From Treponema sp. UBA4873 (GTDB lineage Bacteria > Spirochaetota > Spirochaetia > Treponematales > Treponemataceae), in the NCBI GenBank assembly GCA_002399405.1, contig DHDP01000012.1:1-64000 (forward strand): a stretch of 64,000 nucleotides of DNA, in the 5' to 3' direction. The position numbers and the translations under genes are program-made. Under the pieces are notes generated by a model. The model ran no database searches. It was not told the DNA's origin and was given only the letters and a program-made list of their open reading frames with translations. This document shows positions 1 through 7,865 of the stretch, piece after piece. How positions within the stretch are numbered: the stretch's first letter is position 1; each line of letters begins with the position of its first letter.

Positions 1-275
1 TGCATCTCAACATCCGCTGCTTCTCCGTCGTTGAACGTACACGAAACGTCGAACCGGACTGCCTTGTCGCTGTCGTCGAGAACGGGCGGTTCGTTGGGCC
101 GTAACTGCACGTCTTTCACCTCTTTATGCAGGACGGCGGAGAGGAAGCAGCGCAGCGCTGTGCGCGACTCCTCCGATTCGTTCGTAAAGAGCGCCTTGAA
201 CACTTCGTCGCGGCACGGATTGAGCAGCGCGTCCGGCGAGGGACGGTAGCGCTGAAGTTTTTCGTCAGTATTCAT
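1..275 (-). CDS. Rpn family PD-(D/E)XK nuclease, N-terminal part (cut by window edge)
   Basis: Reading the minus strand from the ATG at 275 gives an open frame to the window edge, at least 91 residues. It starts MNTDEKLQRYRPSPDALL and continues NPCRDEVFKALFT. This opening, then a VRFDVSCTFNDGE stretch and AADVEM, is the N-terminal nuclease core of Rpn-type proteins (recombination-promoting nuclease / 'putative transposase', PD-(D/E)XK fold). An AGGAGG Shine-Dalgarno lies a few bases before the ATG, which decides the start. The C-terminal half is outside the window, so completeness is unknown. Family call is good; biological role (DNA nuclease, possibly anti-phage or recombination) is inferred from the family only. 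Confidence 0.8.
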   Translation of the reverse strand, partial: MNTDEKLQRYRPSPDALLNPCRDEVFKALFTNESEESRTALRCFLSAVLHKEVKDVQLRPNEPPVLDDSDKAVRFDVSCTFNDGEAADVEM

Positions 276-563
276 ACAGGAAATCCTCCTGTATATAATT
301 CGCTGCAAAGTGTCGTTTTCGGAGTACTTTTGGAAAAAAATTATTTCCCGGTTCCCTGCATAACGAAAGTATGAATTTCAGAGCGCCGGAAGACTGGAAC
401 AAATTCTCCGGAAGCACAGAGGTATTTCCCGTATCAGCAGGAGATTTATTCCGGATGTCCCGGATATTCCTTTGCGAATCAGTCTGATTTCAGCGTGAAA
501 CCAGTCTGATTTCATGGTGAAACCAGTCCTGTTCCAGCGTGAAACCAGTCTGGTTTCATCTTT
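276..563. other. Intergenic region with a tandem repeat
   Basis: Nothing coding is visible. The right half (474-558) holds the 22-bp tandem repeat listed separately; the left part contains the Shine-Dalgarno of the partial Rpn gene and otherwise AT-mixed sequence. Confidence 0.6.
474..558. repeat. 22-bp tandem imperfect palindromes (about 3.9 units)
   Basis: Four consecutive units of about 22 bp with core GAAACCAGTCTGRTTTCA (474-492, 493-514, 515-536, 537-558). The best unit folds into GAAACCA-gtc-TGGTTTC, a 7-bp stem with a 3-nt loop. The array lies just past the stop codon of the HU-like gene (minus strand) and upstream of the Rpn gene. There are no unique spacers, so it is not a CRISPR array. 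A role as transcript-end structure or protein-binding array is possible but not shown. Confidence 0.8.
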
Positions 564-1304
564 TTACGGCTGCTGTTCTATTCTGAAGTCGCGTGAGTAC
601 GCGGTGAGCAGCGTTTTAGCAGGACGAGTGCTGATGCACAGCATGTAGTCGCCGTCGGGAACGGCGTACGGTATGTTGAACGTAAGGGTTTTCCTTGCAT
701 TCCGTGAAAAGCTGCTTATCCGGTACAGTTTTTCACTGCCTAATCCGCCGCCCTTACAAAGGTACAGTCCCTGCTCCTCGTCCGAAAAGTCGATTTTAAG
801 GTAGTCTCCGTGTACGGAAAGAGGCTGCCCCTGTTCTATTGTACGCACATATGAATTGTCTATCGTATAAAGGGCGTCGAAAAAAGGCCGGCAGACAAGC
901 CTGTTACTTGTTTTTTCATATTTTACGTGATATCTGAGATCCTTTTCTTTTTTTCTGTCCGGCTCAAAAAGCAGTGAAATTGTATGATCTTTTTTTGGTG
1001 TATTTGGGGAACGCACCGGTTTCGGATGGAACCTGTCGTCGGGAGATTCCGCCGTACCGGATGCACCGGCCCGGAACGTTCCCATGGGAAGCTGTACGGC
1101 AAATCCCTCGTTTATAAGTTCGTCGAATTTCTGTTCAATAAGCGTCATGACGGCGATTGTGTCGGCTTCGGTAACTGTTGTGTTCGCATCCGCAATCATC
1201 TGCACGAACTGCTCCCGGGTGATTGTGCCGCAGTTCCTGCTGCGGTACGTGAACTCTTTTTTTCTGTTTTCAAAATTGTTTCTGCTGACATACACACTGA
1301 GCAT
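564..1304 (-). CDS. HU/IHF-like DNA-binding protein with C-terminal beta domain (DUF4469-like)
   Basis: 246 residues. Residues about 25-85 read like the HU/IHF-related fold found in 'DNA-binding domain-containing' proteins: TITREQFVQMIADANTTVTE, then helix MTLIEQKFDELINEG and a beta arm AVQLPMGTFRAG. The C-terminal half (about 135-246) is a beta-rich module ending in NIPYAVPDGDYMLCISTR, resembling the DUF4469 class. The ATG at 1304 has GGAG six bases upstream. It is followed on the same strand by a tandem palindrome array. I infer a nucleoid-type or regulatory DNA-binding role; no partner is evident. The DUF assignment is from memory of the family pattern and should be treated as tentative. 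Confidence 0.6.
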   Translation of the reverse strand: MLSVYVSRNNFENRKKEFTYRSRNCGTITREQFVQMIADANTTVTEADTIAVMTLIEQKFDELINEGFAVQLPMGTFRAGASGTAESPDDRFHPKPVRSPNTPKKDHTISLLFEPDRKKEKDLRYHVKYEKTSNRLVCRPFFDALYTIDNSYVRTIEQGQPLSVHGDYLKIDFSDEEQGLYLCKGGGLGSEKLYRISSFSRNARKTLTFNIPYAVPDGDYMLCISTRPAKTLLTAYSRDFRIEQQP

Positions 1305-1345
1305 GGTTTACTCCGATAAAATGAATATTAGTATAGTATATCGCT

Positions 1346-2914
1346 TTAAATATTCGTTTTCCATTCTGCTATGTTGCGTTTTTCACTGCTGAACGAAACA
1401 CCGATTTTTATAATTTTATGCGGATCGGCCTTGAACGGTTCTGCGTATCCTTTTTCTTCAATCTGCCGGAGTGCATCGTCCGCACCGGCATCAACCTTGA
1501 ACTCAAAAATATATACGGCGTCTTTCGTTTCAAGAATGCAGTCGGCCCTTCCTTTTGAACTGTGTACTTCGTTTTTAACGAATTGTCCCAGCAGAGTGAA
1601 CACAAGATAAATCACAATCTGGAAATCCCGTTCCGGTGGTTTGCCGCTGCTGTACGGGAGGCCTGCGTACACTGTCTGAAAACGTTCCATAACTGAGTCG
1701 AGTTTTCCCGCACGGATATCCCGTACAAACTGGCCTATATACAATGTCTGTTTTGTTTCCTGCAGTCCTGTGTAGAACGGGGTAAGAAAATTGAGAAATC
1801 CGTATTTTACTTCATCGTTCGGGTAGGTGAGCGTGAATATCCGCAGTTCCCTGTCGTAGTCCTTTATGGTAAGGTATCCGCTTTGATAAAAAAGCGGGAC
1901 AGGATCAGGATTATCTATACGGTAGTCGGAAAGGATCTGTGCAGTTGCTTCGACACCTTCCGTAAAGTCCCGGATGTCGTAGTCGGCTTTTTCCAGCTGT
2001 CTTACAAGAAATGTCGGCGTGCCCGTTGCGAACCAGTATGCCTGAAAATCCCTGTTCGCAAATGCGTTGAGCAGGCTGAAGGGATTGTAGAGGCCTTCAG
2101 TATCGGGATAAAAATGATACCCGTCGTACATACGTCTGAGTTCAGCAAGACATTCTCCGTGAGTCAGATGCTGCTGTCCGGCGAGTGCACTGATTTCAGG
2201 TGTGAAATTTTTTTCAAGTTCGTTCTGCGTAATTCCGCATATTGCACAGAATGCCTCTGTCATGCTGATGTCCCGCAGCTGGTTAAGATCGCTGAATATG
2301 GAGACGTGACTGAACTTTGTGACGCCCGTAAAAAAGGCAAAACGCAGCCACTGGTCCGTTGCCTTGAGCACCCCGAAGAATCCCTTGAGTAGTGCACGGT
2401 TTTTTTCATGCAGTTCGGGGGCATTGATTGTCTCGAGCAGCGGTTTGTCGTATTCATCCGTAAGGACAACGACTCCGTGACCGGTCTTTTTACATGCCGT
2501 CTCTATAAGATGACGGAAACGGAGCTCAACCGGCTCCTGTTTGAACTCGGAACCGTATATGGATTCCCACTGCCCCAAGTGATAATCCAGCGTTTTAAAA
2601 AGGGCATCGGAGGTAGAATAATCTTTCCCTGTAAAATTAAATTCAAAAACGGGATATGCAGTCCATGCGTCGGGATACTGCGCCTCGATTTTTTCCGCGG
2701 CGAGTCCTGAAAAGAGGTTTTTCTTACCCTCGAAGTATGCATGAAATGTAGAAATAAGAAGACTCTTTCCGAAACGGCGGGGACGGAAGAGAAAGTATAC
2801 TTTTCCGTTGCGCGCAAGGCTGCTTATGTAGGCAGTCTTGTCTGCATACACGAAATTATTTTTTCTGATATATTCGAAATCCTGAATACCAATCGGCAGT
2901 TTACGTATATCCAT
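1346..2914 (-). CDS. AAA-ATPase-like protein with C-terminal PD-(D/E)XK nuclease domain
   Basis: 522 residues. Starts MDIRKLPIGIQDFEYIRKNN, the hallmark opening of the AAA-ATPase-like / DUF1703 family. A P-loop-like RPRRFGKSLL lies at about residue 45. The C-terminal region has GRADCILETKDAVYIFEFKV, the D...ExK signature of a PD-(D/E)XK nuclease. I chose the ATG at 2914 rather than a TTG 18 bp upstream, because TATACT sits six bases before this ATG, consistent with a leaderless transcript, and the family normally begins here. Members occur in many copies in gut Bacteroidota and treponemes; the function is not established, with defence or mobile DNA roles suspected. Same strand as the HU-like gene, 41 bp apart. 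Confidence 0.8.
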   Translation of the reverse strand: MDIRKLPIGIQDFEYIRKNNFVYADKTAYISSLARNGKVYFLFRPRRFGKSLLISTFHAYFEGKKNLFSGLAAEKIEAQYPDAWTAYPVFEFNFTGKDYSTSDALFKTLDYHLGQWESIYGSEFKQEPVELRFRHLIETACKKTGHGVVVLTDEYDKPLLETINAPELHEKNRALLKGFFGVLKATDQWLRFAFFTGVTKFSHVSIFSDLNQLRDISMTEAFCAICGITQNELEKNFTPEISALAGQQHLTHGECLAELRRMYDGYHFYPDTEGLYNPFSLLNAFANRDFQAYWFATGTPTFLVRQLEKADYDIRDFTEGVEATAQILSDYRIDNPDPVPLFYQSGYLTIKDYDRELRIFTLTYPNDEVKYGFLNFLTPFYTGLQETKQTLYIGQFVRDIRAGKLDSVMERFQTVYAGLPYSSGKPPERDFQIVIYLVFTLLGQFVKNEVHSSKGRADCILETKDAVYIFEFKVDAGADDALRQIEEKGYAEPFKADPHKIIKIGVSFSSEKRNIAEWKTNI

Positions 2915-3013
2915 TTCTATAGTATAGCACAAATTATCTTTTTCTGCTCTCTGTAACTATTGTCTTGTTTTTTTCGTTCTATTTCGGTAACATAAATTGA
3001 ACGAAGGAATAAA

Positions 3014-4537
3014 TTGACACCCAGGAATATTATAAAAACGATCATTGCTAATTGTTTGTTCGGTTTTTCTACTGCGGAACTTTTTGCATTGCGGTGGGCC
3101 CGCACGCAGTATCCGATGCAGAAAGCGTACAATGTCTTTTTTGTCGTGAAATCGGATACAAAAGGCCACGATTCAGGTACGTTTCTTTCATTTTGCATAC
3201 ATGTCATACTGCCGACATTCATCGTCTGTATAATTGTCCGTCTGCTGAGCTTTCTGTTCGACAGACTGTATGAAAAAAAACACGGACGCAGGCCGGTAAC
3301 GTATTTCAACGACATAAAAAAGCATCTGCAGATGAACATCGTGTATGTCGTCAGCGCAACGGTGTTTACAATTTTTATGCTCAAGGCGTGGAAATATCCG
3401 GTGATTTTCTACCAAGTTCATAAAAAACCGGTGCAGTCGGCTTTCTATGAGCAGAACTACGTAAATCCCAAGAACGTTTCCGTAACCTTTCCCGATAAAA
3501 AACGAAACCTTATCGTGATTTTTATGGAATCGATGGAATCGTCGTATGCCTCGATCGGAGACGGCGGTGTGTTCGATGAGAATCTTATTCCCGGTCTCAC
3601 CTCGCTTGGGCAGGAAAACATCAACTTCAGTGGAACAGAAAAGCTCGGCGGAGGAGAGAACCTTGAAGGAACTTCATGGACTGCCGCCGGCATGATTTCA
3701 AAACTGGGCGGTCTCCCGTATTTTTCGCCTTTTTCAAAAGACTCTGACGGAAAAAAGATGTGTCTGCCGGAAGCCGTGATAATCACGGACATACTTGCGG
3801 AAAACGGTTACAAAAATATATTTTCCATAGGTTCCGAAAAACAGTTCGAGAACCGCGACATCATCCTTGAGGACCATCATACGGAGGTCCACGATATAAA
3901 CTGGTACAAAAAACACGGCGACATTCCGCCGGATTATCAGGTTTTCTGGGGATTCGAGGACGAAAAACTGTTCGCCATGGCACGCAGCGAACTTACTGAT
4001 TTGGGAAGCTATGAGCAGCCGTTTTTTTACGGCATGCTCACGGTCGACACTCATTTTCCCGACGGATACAAAAACTTGAACACTCCGCAGATCTACAAGC
4101 GGCAGATTATGAACGTCATCAGATATTCGGATACACAGGTTTGCTCGCTTATAAACTGGATAAAAGAGCAGAGCTGGTACGCTGATACGACGATCATAAT
4201 TATGGGCGACCACAATTTTCTCAACGCGCCCGACAACAATTTCATTGCGGAGGAAAGCCCGCTTCCCGGCGCCGAATCGGAACGCAGATGGCTCGATATC
4301 ATCATCAATTCTTCCGTGAAAGCTTCTGATAGTGTACAGAAAAACAGACGTTTTTCACCGTACGACATGTTTCCGACGATGCTTGAAAGCGTCGGATGCA
4401 CTATCGACGGCGGCGCACTCGGATTCGGCCGCTCACTGTATACAGGCCGGAAGACGCTTGTAGAGCAGTACGGAGCGGCTACGCTCAATTCCGAGCTTAT
4501 GCGGCGCACCATCGAGTACGAAGCGCTGAAAAAATAA
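3014..4537 (+). CDS. OpgB/MdoB-like phosphoglycerol transferase (LTA synthase/sulfatase superfamily)
   Basis: 507 residues. The N-terminal third has hydrophobic segments at about residues 5-25, 58-82 and 108-128, followed by an extracytoplasmic alkaline-phosphatase-fold domain. Key motifs: NLIVIFMESMES (metal-binding Glu), EGTSWTAAGMIS containing the catalytic Thr in the OpgB-type context, TVDTHFPDGY, and GDHNF (metal-binding Asp-His). These match phosphoglycerol transferase I (OpgB) better than Gram-positive LtaS. It should transfer sn-glycerol-1-phosphate from phosphatidylglycerol to a periplasmic glycan. The start is a TTG at 3014 with GAAGGA five bases upstream; no in-frame ATG fits. Glycan acceptor unknown. 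It converges on an Rpn gene, leaving only 7 bp. Confidence 0.75.
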   Translation: MTPRNIIKTIIANCLFGFSTAELFALRWARTQYPMQKAYNVFFVVKSDTKGHDSGTFLSFCIHVILPTFIVCIIVRLLSFLFDRLYEKKHGRRPVTYFNDIKKHLQMNIVYVVSATVFTIFMLKAWKYPVIFYQVHKKPVQSAFYEQNYVNPKNVSVTFPDKKRNLIVIFMESMESSYASIGDGGVFDENLIPGLTSLGQENINFSGTEKLGGGENLEGTSWTAAGMISKLGGLPYFSPFSKDSDGKKMCLPEAVIITDILAENGYKNIFSIGSEKQFENRDIILEDHHTEVHDINWYKKHGDIPPDYQVFWGFEDEKLFAMARSELTDLGSYEQPFFYGMLTVDTHFPDGYKNLNTPQIYKRQIMNVIRYSDTQVCSLINWIKEQSWYADTTIIIMGDHNFLNAPDNNFIAEESPLPGAESERRWLDIIINSSVKASDSVQKNRRFSPYDMFPTMLESVGCTIDGGALGFGRSLYTGRKTLVEQYGAATLNSELMRRTIEYEALKK

Positions 4538-4544
4538 AAAAAGG

Positions 4545-5588
4545 TTATAGTGCAGCGATCTCGTCAGCCGATAATCCCGTAGCTTTCGCGATGATTTCTT
4601 GAGAGACACCGAGATTTTTCAGGCTGCGTGCGTTTGTCAGCACGGCTTCTCGGACACCTTCGGAGTGCCCCTGTGTACGTCCTTTTTCAAGTCCTTCTGC
4701 TCGTCCCTCTGCTCGTCCCTCTGCTCGTCCCTCTGCCAGTCCCTCTGCCAGTCCCTCTGCCAGTCCCTCTGCCAGTCCCTCTTTCCGTGCATCGGCCTTG
4801 TCCTGTGCTCTGTCGTGAAGCCACATTTCGTGCCGGAACTGGGCATCGCGGAGCTGCTGATTCTTCAGAAACTTCTCGTACTCCCGCTTTGCCTTTCCGA
4901 CAGAAACATCTGTCTCTTTATATTTCTCCATAAAATCCTCCCGCGCCCCGTCCGAAAAAAAACGAAGCCATCCGAATAATCCGCAGGAAAGTTTCCTCTG
5001 TCTGCTGCTGCCGTCTATATCATACAACGCTTCCGCATTATTTTCAAACCGGTCGAGTTCCAGTATGTGATATACCTGCGGATCTCCGCCCGGATAAAAC
5101 GGCGTCTCGTGATCGTCATAATGTACCATATGCGAAACGTGATGCATCTTCTCATTCGGCATGACGCCCGTTCCGTATCCGTAGATGTGTGTCCGTAGAA
5201 GGCAGATTATGATACAGTGTTTGAGCCTGTCATACTGTTCCGATTCTCCGATCTGGTCGAAGTACAGATGCGTTCCGTAATAGTTCAGGCGTTCCATGAG
5301 TTCGGCCGACGTGACATTTTGTATCTCAATATCGTAGGAACGGCCGGCAGAATCCAGAACTTTCACATCCATGATTGTTTCCTTGTCGCGGACTGACTGG
5401 CGCAGGTTGAACGGTGAAGTGATTTTTACCGACTCTACGGGTTCTGTTCCGGCGTCTTCCAGTACGGCGTTGATGAACGACTTCGTGATATCAGTGTTTT
5501 TGGGAGATGCAAGCAGGTAGCGTACGAAGATATCGCTTGTAGGCGAGATGTGCCGGCGGGCGTTTTGTTCCGTCCATTCTTTTTCCAT
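4545..5588 (-). CDS. Rpn family PD-(D/E)XK nuclease / putative transposase with C-terminal EGLA repeats
   Basis: 347 residues. The N-terminal domain begins ISPTSDIFVRYLLASPKN and contains MDVKVLDSAGRSYDIEIQN, the PD-(D/E)XK core with Glu-x-Gln in place of Glu-x-Lys, typical of this family. Residues about 265-300 are seven to eight tandem tetrapeptides EGLA/EGRA encoded by 12-bp DNA repeats. The C-terminus (NLGVSQEIIAKATGLSADEI) is the helix-turn-helix-like tail common in Rpn proteins. The ATG at 5588 is preceded by AAGGAG. Intact, so probably functional; nuclease activity and any phage-defence role are inferred from family knowledge. The repeats look prone to slippage. Confidence 0.85.
   Translation of the reverse strand: MEKEWTEQNARRHISPTSDIFVRYLLASPKNTDITKSFINAVLEDAGTEPVESVKITSPFNLRQSVRDKETIMDVKVLDSAGRSYDIEIQNVTSAELMERLNYYGTHLYFDQIGESEQYDRLKHCIIICLLRTHIYGYGTGVMPNEKMHHVSHMVHYDDHETPFYPGGDPQVYHILELDRFENNAEALYDIDGSSRQRKLSCGLFGWLRFFSDGAREDFMEKYKETDVSVGKAKREYEKFLKNQQLRDAQFRHEMWLHDRAQDKADARKEGLAEGLAEGLAEGLAEGRAEGRAEGRAEGLEKGRTQGHSEGVREAVLTNARSLKNLGVSQEIIAKATGLSADEIAAL
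4695..4782. repeat. 12-bp in-frame tandem repeats within the Rpn gene
   Basis: On the plus strand the units CTCGTCCCTCTG (three) and CCAGTCCCTCTG (four) run head to tail. Read on the minus strand they encode EGRA and EGLA tetrapeptides. Because the unit is a multiple of three, copy-number changes keep the frame. Confidence 0.9.
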
Positions 5589-5666
5589 CGGAAGCTCCTT
5601 ATATAATGAAAATAATTCACTATAATAAATCGCTTCAGATGATTCATTTTCGGAGAAAATATTCTG

Positions 5667-6626
5667 CTATTTCAGCGAAAATCTGTCGCTCTTCATAAAG
5701 CGTTCAAGGCCCGACTCCCATGACGGAATTTTTATGCGCAGTTCTTTTTCTATTTTATTTTTGCTGAGTACCGAATATGCAGGCCGTACCGCTTTCGAGG
5801 GATATTCAGCTGTCGTACACGGCTGGACGTCGCAGTCGTGCGAAATGCGGCCGTATTTCTGCCCGTACTCGTATATGGTTTTCGCGAACTCATACCATGT
5901 CGTTACGCCTTCATTCGTGAAATGATACGTACCGTAGGGGGCCGCGCTGTTTCTTCCGAAGAAACTCGTTGCGCCGTCGGCCTTCTCGATGAATCTGAGT
6001 ATGACCGATGCAAGGTCTCCGCAGAATGTCGGACTGCCTTTCTGATCGTTTACGACTTTTACGCTCTCGTGCGTATTCATAAGATTCGTCATCGTATAAA
6101 CGAAATTGCGGCCGTCGAATCCGTACAGCCACGACGTGCGGATTATGTAATACTGCGTCATACCTTTTGCAACGTTGTCTTCACCTTCCGATTTCGTGCG
6201 TCCGTATACGCCGAGCGGAGCCCTGGGGAAATTTTCGGTGTAGGGTACGTTCGCCGTGCCGTCGAACACGTAATCCGTCGACAGGTGGATGAGTTTCGCG
6301 CCGTGCGCGCGTGCGACGCGTGCGATGTTCATCGGTCCGTCAGCATTTACCGCATGTGCTTTTTCAGCGTCGTCTTCCGATTTATCCACAGCGGTGTAGG
6401 CCGCACAGTTTATTATCCAGCGGATTTTACCGTTGTCCGCATGATTTTCGGTATTATGGGAGGACAGATATGAAGCTGTTTCGGTAGAGTTGAAGAAATT
6501 CTCGAGCGACTGCACGTTTGTTATGTCGACTTCTTCTCCTGTTCCTGTCCACGGGATATTTGCCTGTGTCAGCTGAAGCGCGAGTTCAGAACCGAGCATT
6601 CCTTTAGAACCGATAACCCAAATCAT
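5667..6626 (-). CDS. rfbD: dTDP-4-dehydrorhamnose reductase
   Basis: 319 residues, normal length. Short-chain-dehydrogenase fold: WVIGSKGMLGSELA at the N-terminus (nucleotide-binding Gly motif), CAAYTAVDKSEDD at about 85-97, LSTDYVFDGT (about 123-132), and the catalytic pair in YGRTKSEGE (Tyr-x-x-x-Lys). It reduces dTDP-4-dehydro-L-rhamnose to dTDP-L-rhamnose using NAD(P)H, the last step of the nucleotide sugar pathway. rfbA, rfbB and rfbC are not in this window. ATG at 6626 has GGAG seven bases before it. It lies 23 bp behind an exported protein gene on the same strand, possibly co-transcribed. Confidence 0.9.
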   Translation of the reverse strand: MIWVIGSKGMLGSELALQLTQANIPWTGTGEEVDITNVQSLENFFNSTETASYLSSHNTENHADNGKIRWIINCAAYTAVDKSEDDAEKAHAVNADGPMNIARVARAHGAKLIHLSTDYVFDGTANVPYTENFPRAPLGVYGRTKSEGEDNVAKGMTQYYIIRTSWLYGFDGRNFVYTMTNLMNTHESVKVVNDQKGSPTFCGDLASVILRFIEKADGATSFFGRNSAAPYGTYHFTNEGVTTWYEFAKTIYEYGQKYGRISHDCDVQPCTTAEYPSKAVRPAYSVLSKNKIEKELRIKIPSWESGLERFMKSDRFSLK

Positions 6627-6649
6627 TTTATTTCTCCAGTCTTTTTTTA

Positions 6650-7384
6650 TCAGATTTTGTCGAACATATAGTTGCAGAACGTCTTTATTCTGTTTATAAA
6701 TGACGTTTCAATCCGTTTTTCGAGAAACGGTATTTTGATTGCGTTGACGCCGCCTGCTCCGTAAAGCACCCAGTTGTCTCCGTCGCGGAAAAGAAGAATT
6801 GCGGACTTCATTTTCTTTGAGTTGATGCTTTTGAATTTATCAAAATACCAGAGCTCGTTGTCGTTCGTCGAGACGTAATAGACATAGTCGGGCGTATTGT
6901 ACAGTTCTATAGTCGTATGAATCATTCCGAACGGCTCCATTATCAGGTCCGCTTTGACATCGCGTGCCGTGCCGTCCGGCCGCACCGCGTCCGACACGAT
7001 CGACGCTGATGAATACAGGTCGTACCATTTGTCGCCCTGTTCGGAGTAATACGGAATGCCGACATAGTCCTTGATGTTCATCAGCTGTTCAACGAGCCGT
7101 TGCGGAAGGTCTTCGTTTCCTGCATACGGGCGTATCTGAATGACCTCTGCGAGGTACGAAGGCCGTAAACCGGCAATGTCGCCGAGAATTTTTTGTGCCC
7201 CCGCATTATCGCTTTCAAGGCACATCTTTGATGCGTAATCGATGTTTCTGATAAGTACTTTGCCTTCCGCAAGCTGTTTCTTTTCACTGTCGGAGAGTCT
7301 GCTGTTAAACGGAAGCGCTGCAGCCGCAGCTGCACACAGAAGAGCTGTTCCAAGTACGTTCATGCTGAAATAAAATTTGTTCAT
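6650..7384 (-). CDS. Exported protein of unknown function (DUF6675-like)
   Basis: 244 residues with a signal peptide: MNKFYF, a hydrophobic core GTALLCAAAAAALPF, and a likely cleavage near residue 25. The mature part has no metal or catalytic motif I recognise; it contains several Tyr/Asp-rich beta segments such as NDNELWYFDKFKS and a C-terminal amphipathic helix. It resembles a treponemal exported family that I recall as DUF6675, but I cannot verify this. A good promoter (TTGAAT-17-TATAAT) sits just upstream and GGAG lies 8 bases before the ATG. It probably forms a two-gene unit with rfbD. Function unknown; location periplasm or outer membrane. Confidence 0.65.
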   Translation of the reverse strand: MNKFYFSMNVLGTALLCAAAAAALPFNSRLSDSEKKQLAEGKVLIRNIDYASKMCLESDNAGAQKILGDIAGLRPSYLAEVIQIRPYAGNEDLPQRLVEQLMNIKDYVGIPYYSEQGDKWYDLYSSASIVSDAVRPDGTARDVKADLIMEPFGMIHTTIELYNTPDYVYYVSTNDNELWYFDKFKSINSKKMKSAILLFRDGDNWVLYGAGGVNAIKIPFLEKRIETSFINRIKTFCNYMFDKI

Positions 7385-7396
7385 AACACTTTCTCC

Positions 7397-7425
7397 ATTA
7401 TAACCACTTAAATATTCTCATTCAA
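7397..7425 (-). promoter_or_regulatory. Promoter of the exported protein gene / rfbD unit
   Basis: On the minus strand: TTGAAT (7420-7425), 17-bp spacer, TATAAT (7397-7402). The -10 ends 12 bp before the ATG at 7384, so the 5' leader would be only about 5 nt. The -35 abuts the hairpin repeat array. Confidence 0.7.
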
Positions 7426-7790
7426 GAGTAAAAGAATCTTGCCCAACAGGATGGGCAAGATTCTTTTACGTCTCCTATAAAAAGGAAATGCCGAAGGCAT
7501 TTCCTACCTACGACTTCCAATCTACACTTGCCCAACAGGATGGGCAAGATTCTTTTACGTCTCCTATAAAAAGGAAATGCCGAAGGCATTTCCTACCTAC
7601 GACTTATAATCTACACTTGCCCAATAGGATGGGCAGGCCTTTTACGTCTCCGATAAAAAGGAAATGCCAAAAGCATTTCCTACCTATGACTTCCAATCTA
7701 CACTTGCCCAACAGGATGGGCAAGATTCTTTTACGTCTCCGATAAAAAGAAAATGCCGAAAGCATTTCCTTCCTCCGGCTTCCGCTTTCT
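7426..7790. repeat. Array of four hairpin-bearing intergenic repeats (about 88-91 bp each)
   Basis: Fills most of the 481-bp gap between two divergent genes (7385-7865). Each unit has hairpin 1 (CTTGCCCA-acagga-TGGGCAAG, extended to 17 bp in the first copy), the linker ACGTCTCCTATAAAAA, hairpin 2 (GGAAATGCC-gaa-GGCATTTCC), and the linker TACCTACGACTT. The ACGTCTCC linkers start at 7468, 7558, 7644 and 7733; the TACCTACGACTT linkers at 7505, 7594 and 7681. The fourth copy decays after its first linker. The same linkers recur at 20384-20510 and, degenerate, at 52035-52140 with different stems. No coding potential is credible here. Confidence 0.9.
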
Positions 7791-7865
7791 CTTACCGGAA
7801 AATCTGAGACGGGGTAATCGGTTTTGACCTTATATTCGTGATGTTTTTGTGATATACTTTTTAGT

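Noticed and set aside
474..558. CRISPR array
   Set aside because: Units are contiguous, 22 bp, with no unique spacers and no cas genes nearby.
4545..5588. Insertion sequence based on the 'putative transposase' family name
   Set aside because: No terminal inverted repeats or target duplications seen; Rpn proteins are PD-(D/E)XK nucleases, not known IS transposases.
7488..7745. Repetitive plus-strand ORF
   Set aside because: Product of the hairpin repeat array; composition follows the DNA repeats and there is no ribosome-binding site.
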